The translations under genes and the position numbers were made by a program. Below are positions 1 through 8,587 of a stretch of 64,000 nt of DNA, piece by piece. Numbering within the stretch: the stretch's first letter is position 1; every line of letters starts with the position of its first letter. Location of the stretch: NCBI RefSeq assembly GCF_024734075.1, contig NZ_CP102850.1, forward strand, positions 1,922,001 through 1,986,000. Reading direction: 5' to 3'. Source of the stretch: Gordonia mangrovi (GTDB lineage Bacteria; Actinomycetota; Actinomycetes; Mycobacteriales; Mycobacteriaceae). Under the pieces are notes generated by a model, which saw nothing but the letters and a program-made list of their open reading frames with translations, was not told the origin of the DNA and made no database searches.

Positions 1-133
1 GGTGGGCGGCGCTGAACTGCGTCAACGACCGGATTTTGAAATCGCGCGAATCCGACCCATCCGGCAGCACCGGTGCGCCGAATCACCTACAACCCGCCAC
101 GCGGCGGGGTGTCAACCACAGATTGGATCGATC

Positions 134-799
134 ATGGCTCTCAAGCGAATTCATCGTGTTCTGACGGCGGCGGCAGGTGTCACACTCGCCGTCGGACTCG
201 TCGCCGGCTGCTCGTCCGACGATGACTCCTCGTCCGAGACGACCGCCGCGACCAGCGCACCCATGACCAGCATGGAATCCGAAAGTGATTCGGCCACTGC
301 CGCATCCGGCCTCGTCGGTCCCGGCTGTGCGGCGTACGCGGAGGCGAATCCGACCGGCCCGGCATCCGTCGACGGTATGGCCGCCGAACCGGTGGCCACT
401 GCCGCCTCCAACAATCCGATGCTCACCACCTTGACCCAGGCGGTGTCCGGAGAGCTCAATCCCGAAGTGAACCTGGTGGATACGCTCAACAACGGCGAGT
501 ACACCGTCTTCGCGCCGACCGATGATGCGTTCGCGAAGCTGCCCCCGGAGACCATCGAGGCCCTGCAGACCGACGCCACGATGCTGACCGACATCCTCAC
601 CTACCACGTGGTTGATGGTCAGGCCGGCCCGGATGCGATCGCCGGTGAGCACGAGACCCTGCAGGGGCAGTCCGTCGAGGTCACCGGTGAAGGCGAGGAG
701 TGGATGGTCAACGACGCGGCCGTCGTGTGCGGTGGAGTCCAGACCGCCAACGCCACCGTCTATCTGATCGACACGGTGCTCACGCCGCCGGCGGAGTGA
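134..799 (+). CDS. Fasciclin-domain surface lipoprotein (MPT70/MPB83-like)
   Basis: A 221-residue secreted lipoprotein. The N-terminus is a basic, hydrophobic leader ending in a lipobox (VAGCSS), followed by a Ser/Thr/Asp-rich linker of about 45 residues. The rest is one fasciclin (FAS1) domain with the FAS1 signatures [11 protein letters not shown] and LTYHVVDG, ending in [10 protein letters not shown]. Two cysteines (GPGCAAY and VVCGG) flank the domain as in mycobacterial MPB70/MPB83. FAS1 proteins of this type are anchored in or released from the envelope and act in adhesion. The reading frame is open upstream, but the ATG at 134 places the signal peptide at the N-terminus and was chosen for that reason. 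No operon partner is visible. It is followed by a repeat that could end transcription. Confidence 0.9.
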   Translation: MALKRIHRVLTAAAGVTLAVGLVAGCSSDDDSSSETTAATSAPMTSMESESDSATAASGLVGPGCAAYAEANPTGPASVDGMAAEPVATAASNNPMLTTLTQAVSGELNPEVNLVDTLNNGEYTVFAPTDDAFAKLPPETIEALQTDATMLTDILTYHVVDGQAGPDAIAGEHETLQGQSVEVTGEGEEWMVNDAAVVCGGVQTANATVYLIDTVLTPPAE

Positions 800-832
800 T
801 CCTCCTGCCGCCGGTCAAGACGCTCGTCCTGA

Positions 833-934
833 TGGTCGAGTAGCGACGAACGAAGTCGTTCCCCGCCCGCTGGTCGAGTAGCGACGAACGAAGTGAGGAG
901 CGTATCGAGACCCCAAGGCCTCGATACGCTCCTC
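833..934. repeat. Direct and inverted copies of the dispersed GTATCGAG repeat
   Basis: Two identical 24-bp units beginning TGGTCGAGTAGCGACG lie at 833-856 and 871-894. The second runs into a 15-bp perfect inverted repeat (895-909 and 920-934, arm GAGGAGCGTATCGAG) with a 10-nt loop. The hairpin could act as a terminator between the converging genes on either side. The sequence family recurs at 25572-25617 and as the target of the IS110 element at 49172. Repeats of this type are abundant in Gordonia-like genomes. Confidence 0.8.
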
Positions 935-963
935 ATCGTGTCGATTCGAGGTACTACATCACC

Positions 964-1425
964 TCACCGGACCAGCTCCCGCAGTGACAAGCCCGCCGGG
1001 ACATCGCCGTGCCGAAAGTAGTGCACGAAAACCTCGCCGGCGTCTTCTGCGGTGAACACCTCGTCGGGTGTCACACGGTAGGTGTGGTCACCGACCTTGA
1101 TCTCAACCGTCGACCCGGACTCAGAACCCTCACCGCGGCCGAGGGTGTACTGGCGGTACGAGCCGTCGGATTCCTTTCGCCGCAGCTCGAGGGTCATCGC
1201 CTCGGCGCTTCCACCAGCTTGCAGGAATGCGGACAGAGATTCGTCGCGTTCCTGTTCACTGAGATCGTCGAACCATTCCTGGCGGACGAGGCGTGACAGG
1301 ATGAGGTGATTCCGGTCGCCGCCGTCGAGCACGGTCAGCGGAGTCTTGAGGAACCGAGGGAGGGTGTCAGGTCCCATCGTTACCCGACGCCCGTCCGAGA
1401 ACTCTTGGATGTGCGTAGGTTTCAT
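964..1425 (-). CDS. Candidate immunity protein for the adjacent toxin
   Basis: An acidic cytosolic protein of 153 residues with no signal peptide and no membrane segment. I do not recognise its family. It lies directly downstream of the secreted nuclease-type toxin gene on the same strand, only 19 bp after the toxin stop. That is the usual position of an immunity gene in a polymorphic-toxin pair. The ATG at 1425 was preferred over one at 1455 because a strong GAAGGAGG ribosome site precedes it and the longer start would overlap the toxin gene. The immunity role is inferred from position, size and acidity only. Confidence 0.6.
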   Translation of the reverse strand: MKPTHIQEFSDGRRVTMGPDTLPRFLKTPLTVLDGGDRNHLILSRLVRQEWFDDLSEQERDESLSAFLQAGGSAEAMTLELRRKESDGSYRQYTLGRGEGSESGSTVEIKVGDHTYRVTPDEVFTAEDAGEVFVHYFRHGDVPAGLSLRELVR

Positions 1426-1444
1426 CGGCTCGCCTCCTTCGCGG

Positions 1445-2626
1445 TCACGGTTCATCCCAGACGCCGGTTATCTTAACCGTGGTGCCATCGGGCAGTCGCA
1501 CGCTCGCCGGCGTTTCAGGACTCACACGCGCGTCGAACTCCTTCTGCTGCCGGGTCTTGGACGCGCCTCCGCTCTTCACCTCGATACCTGTGTATGTTCC
1601 GTCTCCGTTGGGCATCAACCCGTCGTAGAACCGGCCATGTTTGCCACCTGGGATTGTTGCTTGGCGCTGGTCCCGAATGATGGGCACCTTCTGGTCCTTT
1701 TCCAGTTCATCAAGGATTCTCTTCTCTTCATCCTTGCCGCTTCGACCATCGTTGCCCTTGGCATAGCGGCCCAACGAGTCGCGGCCATCGCCTCGGTCGC
1801 GGCGGTCATCCGCTTTCGGCTGTTCGTTCGACGGAGCTCGCTCGGATGTCCTCGGAGCGGGCGATTTGGGCGCGACCCTGGGCGGCACCACGGGCCTCGG
1901 CAACGGGAGGCCCCCGATTCGCGGCGGATTGATCTCCCGCGGACAGAGGCCCGGCGCCGCGCAGGTCTGGTTCTCGACGATTCCGTCGCCGTCGCTGTCT
2001 TCGGTGCCGAGGTTGCCGTCCAGCGCCACGGCAGGCGGGTTGTTCCGGTCCCGGAATCGCTTCTTGTCCTTGTCCCGATCAGGTCGTCCTGGCGAATCCT
2101 GTTCGTCCGACTCTGAATCCGGCCGCGCCGACGTGCTCGGCGAGTACCTGTTCGGGCCCCGATTCTCCGATGGACCGGACCGGCGTTCGGCGGCTTTGTC
2201 CCTGTCCCTCTTCGACTTCCGATCCCGCTGCGACGAGCCACGCATCTGGGTCTGTGGCGCCTTGGTTTGGGGCGAGAACTTGTTGGGCCCGCGGTCGGGC
2301 TTCGGTATGGGTTTGCGCTGCCTCTCGGGCTTCTTCGTCTCCGGCGACGAGTTCGTCTCCGGCGACGAGGGCCGCTGCCGGCTGCCCCCGCTGCTCGGGC
2401 CCGGTGAGGGCGGTGAACTGTTGCTGCCGCGTGACGGTCCCGGATCTGTCCGAGGTTTCATCTGTTTCGCTTCGCCGCCCCGGGGTTGAGCCGACGACTG
2501 CGGTCCGCTCCGGCTGTTCGTCGACGCCGCATCGGCGTGCGTCAGTGGCAGGGCGACGATCAGAAACAGCGTCACGACGGTGACGCACGCACTTATCAGA
2601 TGTCTGGTTGTTGTGGTTGTTGGCAT
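1445..2626 (-). CDS. Secreted polymorphic toxin with C-terminal PD-(D/E)XK-like nuclease domain
   Basis: 393 residues in three parts. Residues 1-34 are a Sec-type signal peptide ending near ADA. Residues 35 to about 285 are a low-complexity stretch rich in Pro, Ser, Arg and Lys, with one short calcium-binding-like DSDGDGIVEN motif. The last 100 residues form a compact domain that starts near GRYAKGNDGRSG and contains FYDGL followed 14 residues later by EVK (D335, E349, K351) and SGGASKTRQQKEFD. This D-Xn-ExK pattern is that of restriction-endonuclease-fold toxin domains. The architecture (leader, disordered stalk, C-terminal nuclease, small downstream gene) fits an antibacterial polymorphic toxin. 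The ATG at 2626 starts the signal peptide. The nuclease call is from motif reading only. Confidence 0.65.
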   Translation of the reverse strand: MPTTTTTRHLISACVTVVTLFLIVALPLTHADAASTNSRSGPQSSAQPRGGEAKQMKPRTDPGPSRGSNSSPPSPGPSSGGSRQRPSSPETNSSPETKKPERQRKPIPKPDRGPNKFSPQTKAPQTQMRGSSQRDRKSKRDRDKAAERRSGPSENRGPNRYSPSTSARPDSESDEQDSPGRPDRDKDKKRFRDRNNPPAVALDGNLGTEDSDGDGIVENQTCAAPGLCPREINPPRIGGLPLPRPVVPPRVAPKSPAPRTSERAPSNEQPKADDRRDRGDGRDSLGRYAKGNDGRSGKDEEKRILDELEKDQKVPIIRDQRQATIPGGKHGRFYDGLMPNGDGTYTGIEVKSGGASKTRQQKEFDARVSPETPASVRLPDGTTVKITGVWDEP

Positions 2627-2878
2627 GGTGTTCCGCCCCGTTCTGTGTGGTGGTGAGAACCGAGCCGAACGTAGGTCTGCGGTGCGTATCGACAGAACAC
2701 CGAGAACCCGAAAGTCCCTCTGTCGAACGACAAATGAGCGTCCGTGTGATGGACACCGGGAACAAACCACCCCTCCGGGAGCGTCGCGGGCGCCGGCAAG
2801 TTTCTCTTTCGGCCGTGAAGCCGGTCTCACAGGGCGAAGATGGGAAGCACGAATCCGCGAGAGACACGGAGATCCGCG

Positions 2879-3658
2879 ATGGTCGACTGGGACGGCGCAC
2901 GCTACGCCGACGTGAGCGCGCTACAGCGCATGGTGGCCGAGGCATCGATCCGCGACATCGAGCTGACCGGTGACGAGCGGCTCCTCGACGTCGGGTGCGG
3001 CGACGGCTTCATCACGATGCGGCTGGCCGAACGATTGCCGAACGGCAGCGTCGTGGGTGTCGACGCATCGCGCCGGATGATCGAGCGGGCGCTGACCCGC
3101 GTCCCGCCCGACTGGCTGCGCGTCCAGTTCCACGTGGACGACGTGCTGGCCTTGCCCTTCGAGCGCGACTTCGACATCGCCGTGTCGTTCAACGCGCTGC
3201 ACTGGGTGCGCGACCAGACGGCGGCACTCACGCAGATCGCACACAGCCTCGACGACGGGGGGCGTGCGGTCATCCAGCAGGTGTGCGAGACGGAGCGCCC
3301 CAGCATCGAAGATGTCGCGATGGACGTCGCGTCGTCCGCACGATGGCGGGACCGGTTCACCGACTTCCCGGCACCCTTCATCCACGTTTCACCAGAGCAC
3401 TTCGCACAGAACTCACGGGCCGCGGGCTTCGTCGTGGCGGACCTGGGCGTCGATGACCTGCAGTGGCAATTCGAGTCAGTCGACGACTTCACCCAATGGT
3501 TCGCGGTCGGAGCCACCGCGTGGACGCACCGCCTCCCCGACGACCGCGCGAGCAGCTTCGCGTCCGACGTCATCGACCGCTACCAGGAGATGACCGGGCA
3601 ACCAGCCCTCTTCCGGTTCGGGCAGTTGCGAGCGACACTCACGCTCCCGTCGACCTGA
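2879..3658 (+). CDS. Class I SAM-dependent methyltransferase (trans-aconitate methyltransferase-like)
   Basis: 259 residues with a Rossmann-type methyltransferase domain. Motif I is LLDVGCGDGFIT near residue 35, the acidic end of strand beta-2 is VVGVDAS, and FDIAVSFNALHWV is the post-motif region typical of the trans-aconitate and ubiquinone-type groups. The C-terminal part (FDDFTQWF-like segment, VIDRYQEMTG) also resembles trans-aconitate 2-methyltransferase. An ATG lies upstream at 2840, but the start at 2879 has a GGAG site 7-8 nt before it and keeps family length. The gene stands alone between divergent and co-directional neighbours. The substrate is not certain. Confidence 0.8.
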   Translation: MVDWDGARYADVSALQRMVAEASIRDIELTGDERLLDVGCGDGFITMRLAERLPNGSVVGVDASRRMIERALTRVPPDWLRVQFHVDDVLALPFERDFDIAVSFNALHWVRDQTAALTQIAHSLDDGGRAVIQQVCETERPSIEDVAMDVASSARWRDRFTDFPAPFIHVSPEHFAQNSRAAGFVVADLGVDDLQWQFESVDDFTQWFAVGATAWTHRLPDDRASSFASDVIDRYQEMTGQPALFRFGQLRATLTLPST

Positions 3659-3686
3659 ATCGGTGCACAGGCGTACACTGAACCGC

Positions 3687-4925
3687 ATGGCAACCTCCGA
3701 GGCCCGAACCGACGAGCTCGGCGCCCTCGCGCAGCTCGGCGTCGCGGAACTGCACTCAGCGGTGGCCGGGATCGGCACCATCCACCGATCCGTCGCCGGC
3801 ACCGTGTTCGGCGCTCTGCGTCCCGTCTTGGGCCGCGTGGTCGAGTCACCCCGGATGGTGCACGATGCCGTCAGCGAGGGCGCCTACCAGTCGATGGACG
3901 CCCTGCTGGACGCCGCCGACACGGTCACGGACGGTTTGCCGACCACCGATCGACCGATCTCGCACACCGCCCGGGGAGCGATGCTGCTCGGCATCCTGAA
4001 CGGACTCATCGGCGACGAACTCGAGGCCACCCGATCACCGTTGGCCGCACCCATGTCGATTCGTGTCGGCGGGGAGCCGGTCGCGGTCGAGACCTCGGCG
4101 CTGGGACAAGCCTTTCCCGATGCCGGCGGACACATCGTCGTCTTCCTGCACGGCCTGATGGAATCCGAACAGGCGTGGACCATCGGGGGTCGCCCGAGCT
4201 ACGGTCACCGACTCGCCGAACACATTTCGGCCACCGAGATACAGGTCAGGTACAACACCGGTCGCCACATCAGCGACAACGGACATGACCTCGCGGATCT
4301 GCTGACCGACCTGGTCCTGCTCTGGCCGGTCCCGGTTCGCCGCCTCACGCTGGTCGGTCATTCCATGGGTGGTTTGGTCATCCGCAGCGCATGTCATCAG
4401 GCCACCGAACGCGGCGCCTGGTGGCCGCAGCTGGTCACCGAGACCGCCTGCCTCGGCACGCCCCACCTGGGCGCCCCACTCGAGCGCGGCGTCCATGCCG
4501 CGTCGTCGGCGCTGCACTCGGTCCCGGCCACACGCCCGATCAGCAATCTGCTGCGCCGCCGCAGTGCCGGGGTGCGCGATCTGTTCCACGGCAACCTCAC
4601 CGCGACGGATTGGGCGAATCAGGAGCGCGATTCCTGGCAGCATCCACCGGGCGCCGACGTTCCGCTGCTGCGCACAGCCCGACATCTGTTCGTCACCGCG
4701 ACCATCACGCGCGATCCCCGCCACCCGTTCGGCCGCCTGATCGGTGACGGCCTGGTCCTGGCGCCGAGCGGACGCGGCGAGCCCACCCGCAGGCGTCTCG
4801 GACTGCGGTTCTCCGACGGCTTCGAACTGGGCGGTGCCCACCACTTCACCCTGCTGAACAGCGACGACGTCTACGCATGGCTGCTCGGCCAGCTGCGACC
4901 ACGTCGGGCGCTGCCGAGCGCCTGA
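3687..4925 (+). CDS. Alpha/beta-hydrolase (PGAP1/lipase-like esterase)
   Basis: 412 residues. The N-terminal 140 residues are helical and of unknown role. An alpha/beta-hydrolase domain follows, with an oxyanion-hole strand VVFLHGLMES and the nucleophile elbow GHSMGG (Ser near residue 224). TACLGTPHLGAP after it is typical of PGAP1-like and triacylglycerol-lipase-like hydrolases. The catalytic His is probably in GGAHHFTLL near the C-terminus. No signal peptide is present. It is probably a carboxylesterase or lipase acting in the cytosol. The ATG at 3687 was used because the upstream ATG at 3663 lies inside a stretch with no ribosome site. Confidence 0.75.
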   Translation: MATSEARTDELGALAQLGVAELHSAVAGIGTIHRSVAGTVFGALRPVLGRVVESPRMVHDAVSEGAYQSMDALLDAADTVTDGLPTTDRPISHTARGAMLLGILNGLIGDELEATRSPLAAPMSIRVGGEPVAVETSALGQAFPDAGGHIVVFLHGLMESEQAWTIGGRPSYGHRLAEHISATEIQVRYNTGRHISDNGHDLADLLTDLVLLWPVPVRRLTLVGHSMGGLVIRSACHQATERGAWWPQLVTETACLGTPHLGAPLERGVHAASSALHSVPATRPISNLLRRRSAGVRDLFHGNLTATDWANQERDSWQHPPGADVPLLRTARHLFVTATITRDPRHPFGRLIGDGLVLAPSGRGEPTRRRLGLRFSDGFELGGAHHFTLLNSDDVYAWLLGQLRPRRALPSA

Positions 4926-4949
4926 CGCGCTGCGTATTTCACGCCCGCG

Positions 4950-5019
4950 GTTCCTCCCCCGGGTCTCTGTTCTTGCCCCGCGAGCAACTGGGGGACGAAG
5001 TGATACCCGGGGGAGGAAC
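4950..5019. repeat. Inverted repeat, member of a GGGGGACGA...ACCCGGGGGA family
   Basis: Perfect 15-bp arms (GTTCCTCCCCCGGGT at 4950-4964 and its complement at 5005-5019) surround a 40-nt loop containing GGGGGACGAAGTGATACCCG. It lies between the converging esterase and desaturase genes and could act as a bidirectional terminator. A diverged copy with the same order of blocks lies at 52384-52457. Confidence 0.7.
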
Positions 5020-5036
5020 TCTGCCGGGGCGGGCGG

Positions 5037-6278
5037 CTACGCGGCCGGCTGGACGGGGGCGTTCTTGAGTTCGCGTAGGGCGGTGCGCAAGCCGCGACGC
5101 TTGCCGGTGGCCGGGTCGACACCGAAGTGGTTCTGCACCCCGTCGCGCACCGCGAACCGAAGTTCGGATGCGGTTTCGGGTGCGTCGTCGGACGTGGCCT
5201 TCAGCAGGGCGTTGGGCAGAGCCAGCTTCGCGATGGTGCGGAAGGACTGGAAGTACTGGTGGCCCAGCGAACCGGTGGTGTAGGGCAGGTCGTACTTGTC
5301 GCACAGCTGCCGCACCCGCACCCCAATCTCCTCGTACCGGTTGCTCGGCAGGTCGGGGAACAGGTGGTGCTCGATCTGATGGCTGAGGTTGCCGCTCATG
5401 AACCGCATCACCAATCCGGCGCGGAAGTTGGCCGATCCCAACATCTGTCGCAGGTACCACCGTGGCTGGTCTTCGTTCTCGTACTCCTCGACGGTGAACT
5501 TCTCGGCCCCGTCCGGGAAGTGACCACAGAAGATCACCATGTACGCCCAGTAGTTGCGCACGATGTTGGCGGTGAAGTCGGCGGCGAGGGTGGACTTCCA
5601 GTTCGGCCCGGACAGTGCCGGATAGATCAGGTAATCCTTGGCCGCCTGCTTGCCGACCTTACGTCCGATGACCCGCAGATCCTTGAGCGCCTGCCGGTAC
5701 GACTTCTCCTTCTTGCGGAGCTTCTCGGTCTCCAGATGGTGCAGCGCCACACCGTATTCGAAGAATGTGCCGAGCGTGAGGTTGTAGATCGGGTTGCCGA
5801 CGTTCCACCACTCCCACGGCTGATCGCGGGTGACGCGCAGGATGCCGTAGCCCACGTCGTCGTCCATACCGACGACGTTGGTGTACTTATGGTGCACGAA
5901 GTTGTGCGAGTGCTTCCACTGCACGCTCGGGCAGGTGGTGTCCCACTCCCACGACGACGAGTGCACCTCGGGATCGTTCATCCAATCCCACTGCCCGTGC
6001 ATCACGTTGTGGCCGAGTTCCATGTTCTCGATGATCTTGGCCAGCGACAGCATCGCGGTGCCGGCCACCCACGCGGTCTTGCGGTTGCTGAACATGAGTG
6101 CCACCCGGCCACCGGCCGCCAACGACCGTTGCAGGGTGATGGTGCGCCGGATGTACTTCGCGTCGCGTTCGCCGCGGGATTCCTCGATGTCGCGGCGGAT
6201 CGCGTCGAGTTCGGCACCCAACGCCTCGATGTCGGCATCGGTCAGATGCGCGTATTGATCAATGTCTGTGATGGCCAT
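5037..6278 (-). CDS. desA3: Membrane fatty-acyl desaturase (DesA3-type)
   Basis: 413 residues. The three histidine boxes of membrane fatty-acid desaturases are present: GHNVMHGQ, HSHNFVHHKYTN and HQIEHHLFP. They bind the di-iron centre that inserts a double bond into acyl-CoA; the mycobacterial relative DesA3 (Rv3229c) is a stearoyl-CoA delta-9 desaturase. Several hydrophobic segments place it in the cytoplasmic membrane. The gene follows its electron-donor reductase with an 8-bp gap, the same pairing as Rv3230c-desA3 of M. tuberculosis, so the two are surely co-transcribed. The ATG at 6278 begins MAITDID; longer versions add a poorly conserved leader. Confidence 0.9.
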   Translation of the reverse strand: MAITDIDQYAHLTDADIEALGAELDAIRRDIEESRGERDAKYIRRTITLQRSLAAGGRVALMFSNRKTAWVAGTAMLSLAKIIENMELGHNVMHGQWDWMNDPEVHSSSWEWDTTCPSVQWKHSHNFVHHKYTNVVGMDDDVGYGILRVTRDQPWEWWNVGNPIYNLTLGTFFEYGVALHHLETEKLRKKEKSYRQALKDLRVIGRKVGKQAAKDYLIYPALSGPNWKSTLAADFTANIVRNYWAYMVIFCGHFPDGAEKFTVEEYENEDQPRWYLRQMLGSANFRAGLVMRFMSGNLSHQIEHHLFPDLPSNRYEEIGVRVRQLCDKYDLPYTTGSLGHQYFQSFRTIAKLALPNALLKATSDDAPETASELRFAVRDGVQNHFGVDPATGKRRGLRTALRELKNAPVQPAA

Positions 6279-6286
6279 CGAACCCC

Positions 6287-7399
6287 CTAGAGGTCGAGTG
6301 TGCATTCTCCGGACACGCTGCTGATGCATGTCTGGATTCGTTCACCCTCGCGGCGTTCCTCGCCACTGCGCAAATCGCGCACATATCCCCCGGCGAGGGG
6401 TACCACGCAGGTCTGGCAGATCCCCATCCGACAACCGAAGGGCATCTGGATTCCCAGCTTCTCGCCTGCTTCAAGAAGCGTGGTGGCGCCGTCGATCTCG
6501 GCGGTCTTGTCGGACTTGGCGAAGGTGACGGTGCCGCCTTCGCCCCCGTGGTCGGTGCGCGCGATGGCGAACCGTTCGACGTGCAGTTGGTCGCGCAGCC
6601 CCTGCTCGGCATAGTGCGACTCCACCACGTCGAGCATCGCGACCGGGCCGCACGCCCAGCATGAGCGATCCCGCCAGTCGGGTACGGCCGCATCGAGCTG
6701 GTCGATGTCGAACTTGCCCTGTTCCCGGGTCAACTGCAGCTGCAGATCGTAGGACGGCATGTCCGCATCCATCTGTTCGAGTTCGTCGAGGAAAATGACG
6801 GCGTCGCGGGTCGGCGCCGAATGCACGTGCACGATGTCGGGCTGGGTGTCGCGCGATCGCATCGACCGCAGCATCGCCATGACCGGGGTGATGCCGCTGC
6901 CCGCGGTGAGGAACAGCACGCTGTCGGGCATCGGTTCGGGTAGGTGGAAATCGCCCTTGGGCGCGGCGAGCCGGATGATCGTGCCCGGGCTCACGCCGCC
7001 GACGAGGTGAGTGGACAAGAACCCGTCCGGGTTGGCCTTGACGGTGATGGAGATCGTCTTGTCGTCGGTATCCCCGATCGAGGTCAACGAATAGGACCGC
7101 CAGTGCCAGCGCCCGCCGACCTGCAGCCCGATCCCGACGTACTGGCCCGGTTTGTACGAGGCCGGAAATCCCCAGCCGGTGCGGATGGTGACCGTCGCCG
7201 TGTCCTCGGTCTCGCGAACCACCTCCACGACCCGTCCGCGCAGTTCACGGGCCGACCAGAGCGGGTTGAGCAGGTGCAGGTAGTCGTCGGGCAACAGCGG
7301 TGTGGTGGCCCGGGCGATGAGCCCGCGGACAATGTTGACCTCGGGTTTCCTGGCCTCGACGTCGGCCGCCGGGCGTTTGCTCCACTTGAGCAGATCCAT
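6287..7399 (-). CDS. Ferredoxin-type oxidoreductase, electron donor to the desaturase (Rv3230c-like)
   Basis: 370 residues. An FAD-binding ferredoxin-reductase domain (residues about 40-140, with WRSYSLTS) is followed by an NAD(P)-binding domain (LFLTAGSGITPVMAMLR). The C-terminal plant-type 2Fe-2S domain has FGCRMGICQTC plus a fourth Cys in TCISS. This is the layout of the reductases that pass electrons from NAD(P)H to acyl-CoA desaturases. The start MDLLKW at 7399 has a GGAGGTG ribosome site; the open frame upstream has no family similarity. It is the first gene of the two-gene desaturase operon. Confidence 0.88.
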   Translation of the reverse strand: MDLLKWSKRPAADVEARKPEVNIVRGLIARATTPLLPDDYLHLLNPLWSARELRGRVVEVVRETEDTATVTIRTGWGFPASYKPGQYVGIGLQVGGRWHWRSYSLTSIGDTDDKTISITVKANPDGFLSTHLVGGVSPGTIIRLAAPKGDFHLPEPMPDSVLFLTAGSGITPVMAMLRSMRSRDTQPDIVHVHSAPTRDAVIFLDELEQMDADMPSYDLQLQLTREQGKFDIDQLDAAVPDWRDRSCWACGPVAMLDVVESHYAEQGLRDQLHVERFAIARTDHGGEGGTVTFAKSDKTAEIDGATTLLEAGEKLGIQMPFGCRMGICQTCVVPLAGGYVRDLRSGEERREGERIQTCISSVSGECTLDL

Positions 7400-7421
7400 G
7401 CGTGGCACCTCCGGTGAACCT

Positions 7422-7439
7422 TGTGCACGACTGTACACA
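7422..7439. promoter_or_regulatory. Operator-like inverted repeat before the desaturase operon
   Basis: TGTGCACGACTGTACACA is a near-perfect inverted repeat (6-bp arms, one mismatch) 23 bp upstream of the reductase start and in the region shared with the divergent PAP2 gene. A related sequence, GTGCGACTGCACAC, lies inside an inverted repeat at 8495-8516. A common regulator is possible but not shown. Confidence 0.35.
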
Positions 7440-7590
7440 GAACTGCGCGGAAGGGGCCGACCCGAGTTCGGCCGACCCGACAGTCCCCGGTCACCCATGG
7501 GCTCGAGTCGACCGCAGGCCCTCAGTCAACACTGCGAGTACTCAGGTTGTCTGCAGAATGCTCCCAGCTTCGACCGCTAGATTGACTCTT

Positions 7591-8475
7591 GTGACCGGAT
7601 CCACCGCTGCGCAGCGCTCCTCCCTCTCGCGCGCAGCGGTGGTGACGGCCGCATTCCTGCTGGCGGCCGCGGTGTTCGCGGTGGCGGTGTGGACGAGGCC
7701 CGGCCAACGCGTCGATCAATGGCTGCTCGACGTGTCCCGGGCCCTCCCACCCGTCCATGACCTGCCCTTTCTGCTCTCCATCGACGTCGTCTCCAGCCCA
7801 CTGCTCTGGGTCGGGGTGGCAACCGCGGTGGTGGTGCTGGTGCAGTGCCGCCGGTTCTCCTCACCCACCGACGCCCGACGCGGCCTCGCCACCACGGTGA
7901 CGCTGCTGGCTTTCGCACCGGCTGTGGTGCTCATCGTCCAGTTCCTGCGCGACCATGTGCTCACCCGCCCCCAGCTCCACTCCTGGATCGCGGAGACCGC
8001 GAACTCGGCGCCGAGCGGTCACGCCGCCGCGGTGACCGCGGTCGTCGTGGTGCTGGTGCTCGCGAGCCCACCCGTCGTGCGCCCGCTCGTCGGCACCGTG
8101 GTGGGCACCTGGGCCGCGGTGCTGGAATTCGTCATCGTGGCAGCCGGATGGCACCGGCCGGCCGACGTGGTCATCTCGACGTTGCTGGTGGCCGCTGCCG
8201 GCATGCTGCTACCCGATCCGTGGCGCGGCTCGGTCCGCGTGCCGCCGCGCTGGTTGCGGTCCGCACCGCTGCTGGTCGCGGTCGCCGCACCGACGATCGT
8301 CGCGGTGTTCTACGCGACCATCACCCAGGTTGCCGCCGCCGCTGCGATCGCGCTGGTGATGGCTCTCGCCGTCATCGCGCTGGGTGTCGGTCGCGTCGGC
8401 AGGCCACAGTCGGGTCGCGTCGCGGCGCCCGAGGTCAGGCCGACCGTGGGCGCGGTGCCACCGACCATTCACTGA
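7591..8475 (+). CDS. PAP2-family membrane phosphatase
   Basis: 294 residues with about six to eight hydrophobic segments. The PAP2 (type 2 phosphatidic acid phosphatase) motifs are visible as SAPSGHAAA and AAGWHRPADV, which carry the catalytic histidines of motifs 2 and 3. Motif 1 (KX6RP) is weak (RDHVLTRPQ). Such enzymes dephosphorylate lipid phosphates such as phosphatidic acid or undecaprenyl diphosphate at the membrane. The GTG at 7591 was chosen because it precedes the first membrane segment; upstream residues look random. The poor ribosome site and the AT-rich box just before the start fit leaderless transcription. Confidence 0.75.
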   Translation: MTGSTAAQRSSLSRAAVVTAAFLLAAAVFAVAVWTRPGQRVDQWLLDVSRALPPVHDLPFLLSIDVVSSPLLWVGVATAVVVLVQCRRFSSPTDARRGLATTVTLLAFAPAVVLIVQFLRDHVLTRPQLHSWIAETANSAPSGHAAAVTAVVVVLVLASPPVVRPLVGTVVGTWAAVLEFVIVAAGWHRPADVVISTLLVAAAGMLLPDPWRGSVRVPPRWLRSAPLLVAVAAPTIVAVFYATITQVAAAAAIALVMALAVIALGVGRVGRPQSGRVAAPEVRPTVGAVPPTIH

Positions 8476-8494
8476 CGCCACTCGACAGCAGCCC

Positions 8495-8516
8495 CCATGT
8501 GCGACTGCACACATGG
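8495..8516. promoter_or_regulatory. Operator-like inverted repeat before the beta-lactamase-like gene
   Basis: Perfect 7-bp arms CCATGTG and CACATGG enclose GCGACTGC... in the short gap before the beta-lactamase-like gene. Part of it (GTGCGACTGCACAC) resembles the inverted repeat at 7422-7439. A second small inverted repeat, CATATC-N5-GATATG, lies at 8557-8573, close to the start codon. Confidence 0.35.
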
Positions 8517-8587
8517 TACGAGCGAACCACAACGCGGAAAGCGGCGTAGATTCGGACATATCAGACCGATATGCAGGAAGATCAGCC

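Noticed and set aside
53..133. Upstream extension of the fasciclin gene to position 2
   Set aside because: It would place about 44 polar residues before the signal peptide, which is not compatible with a lipoprotein.
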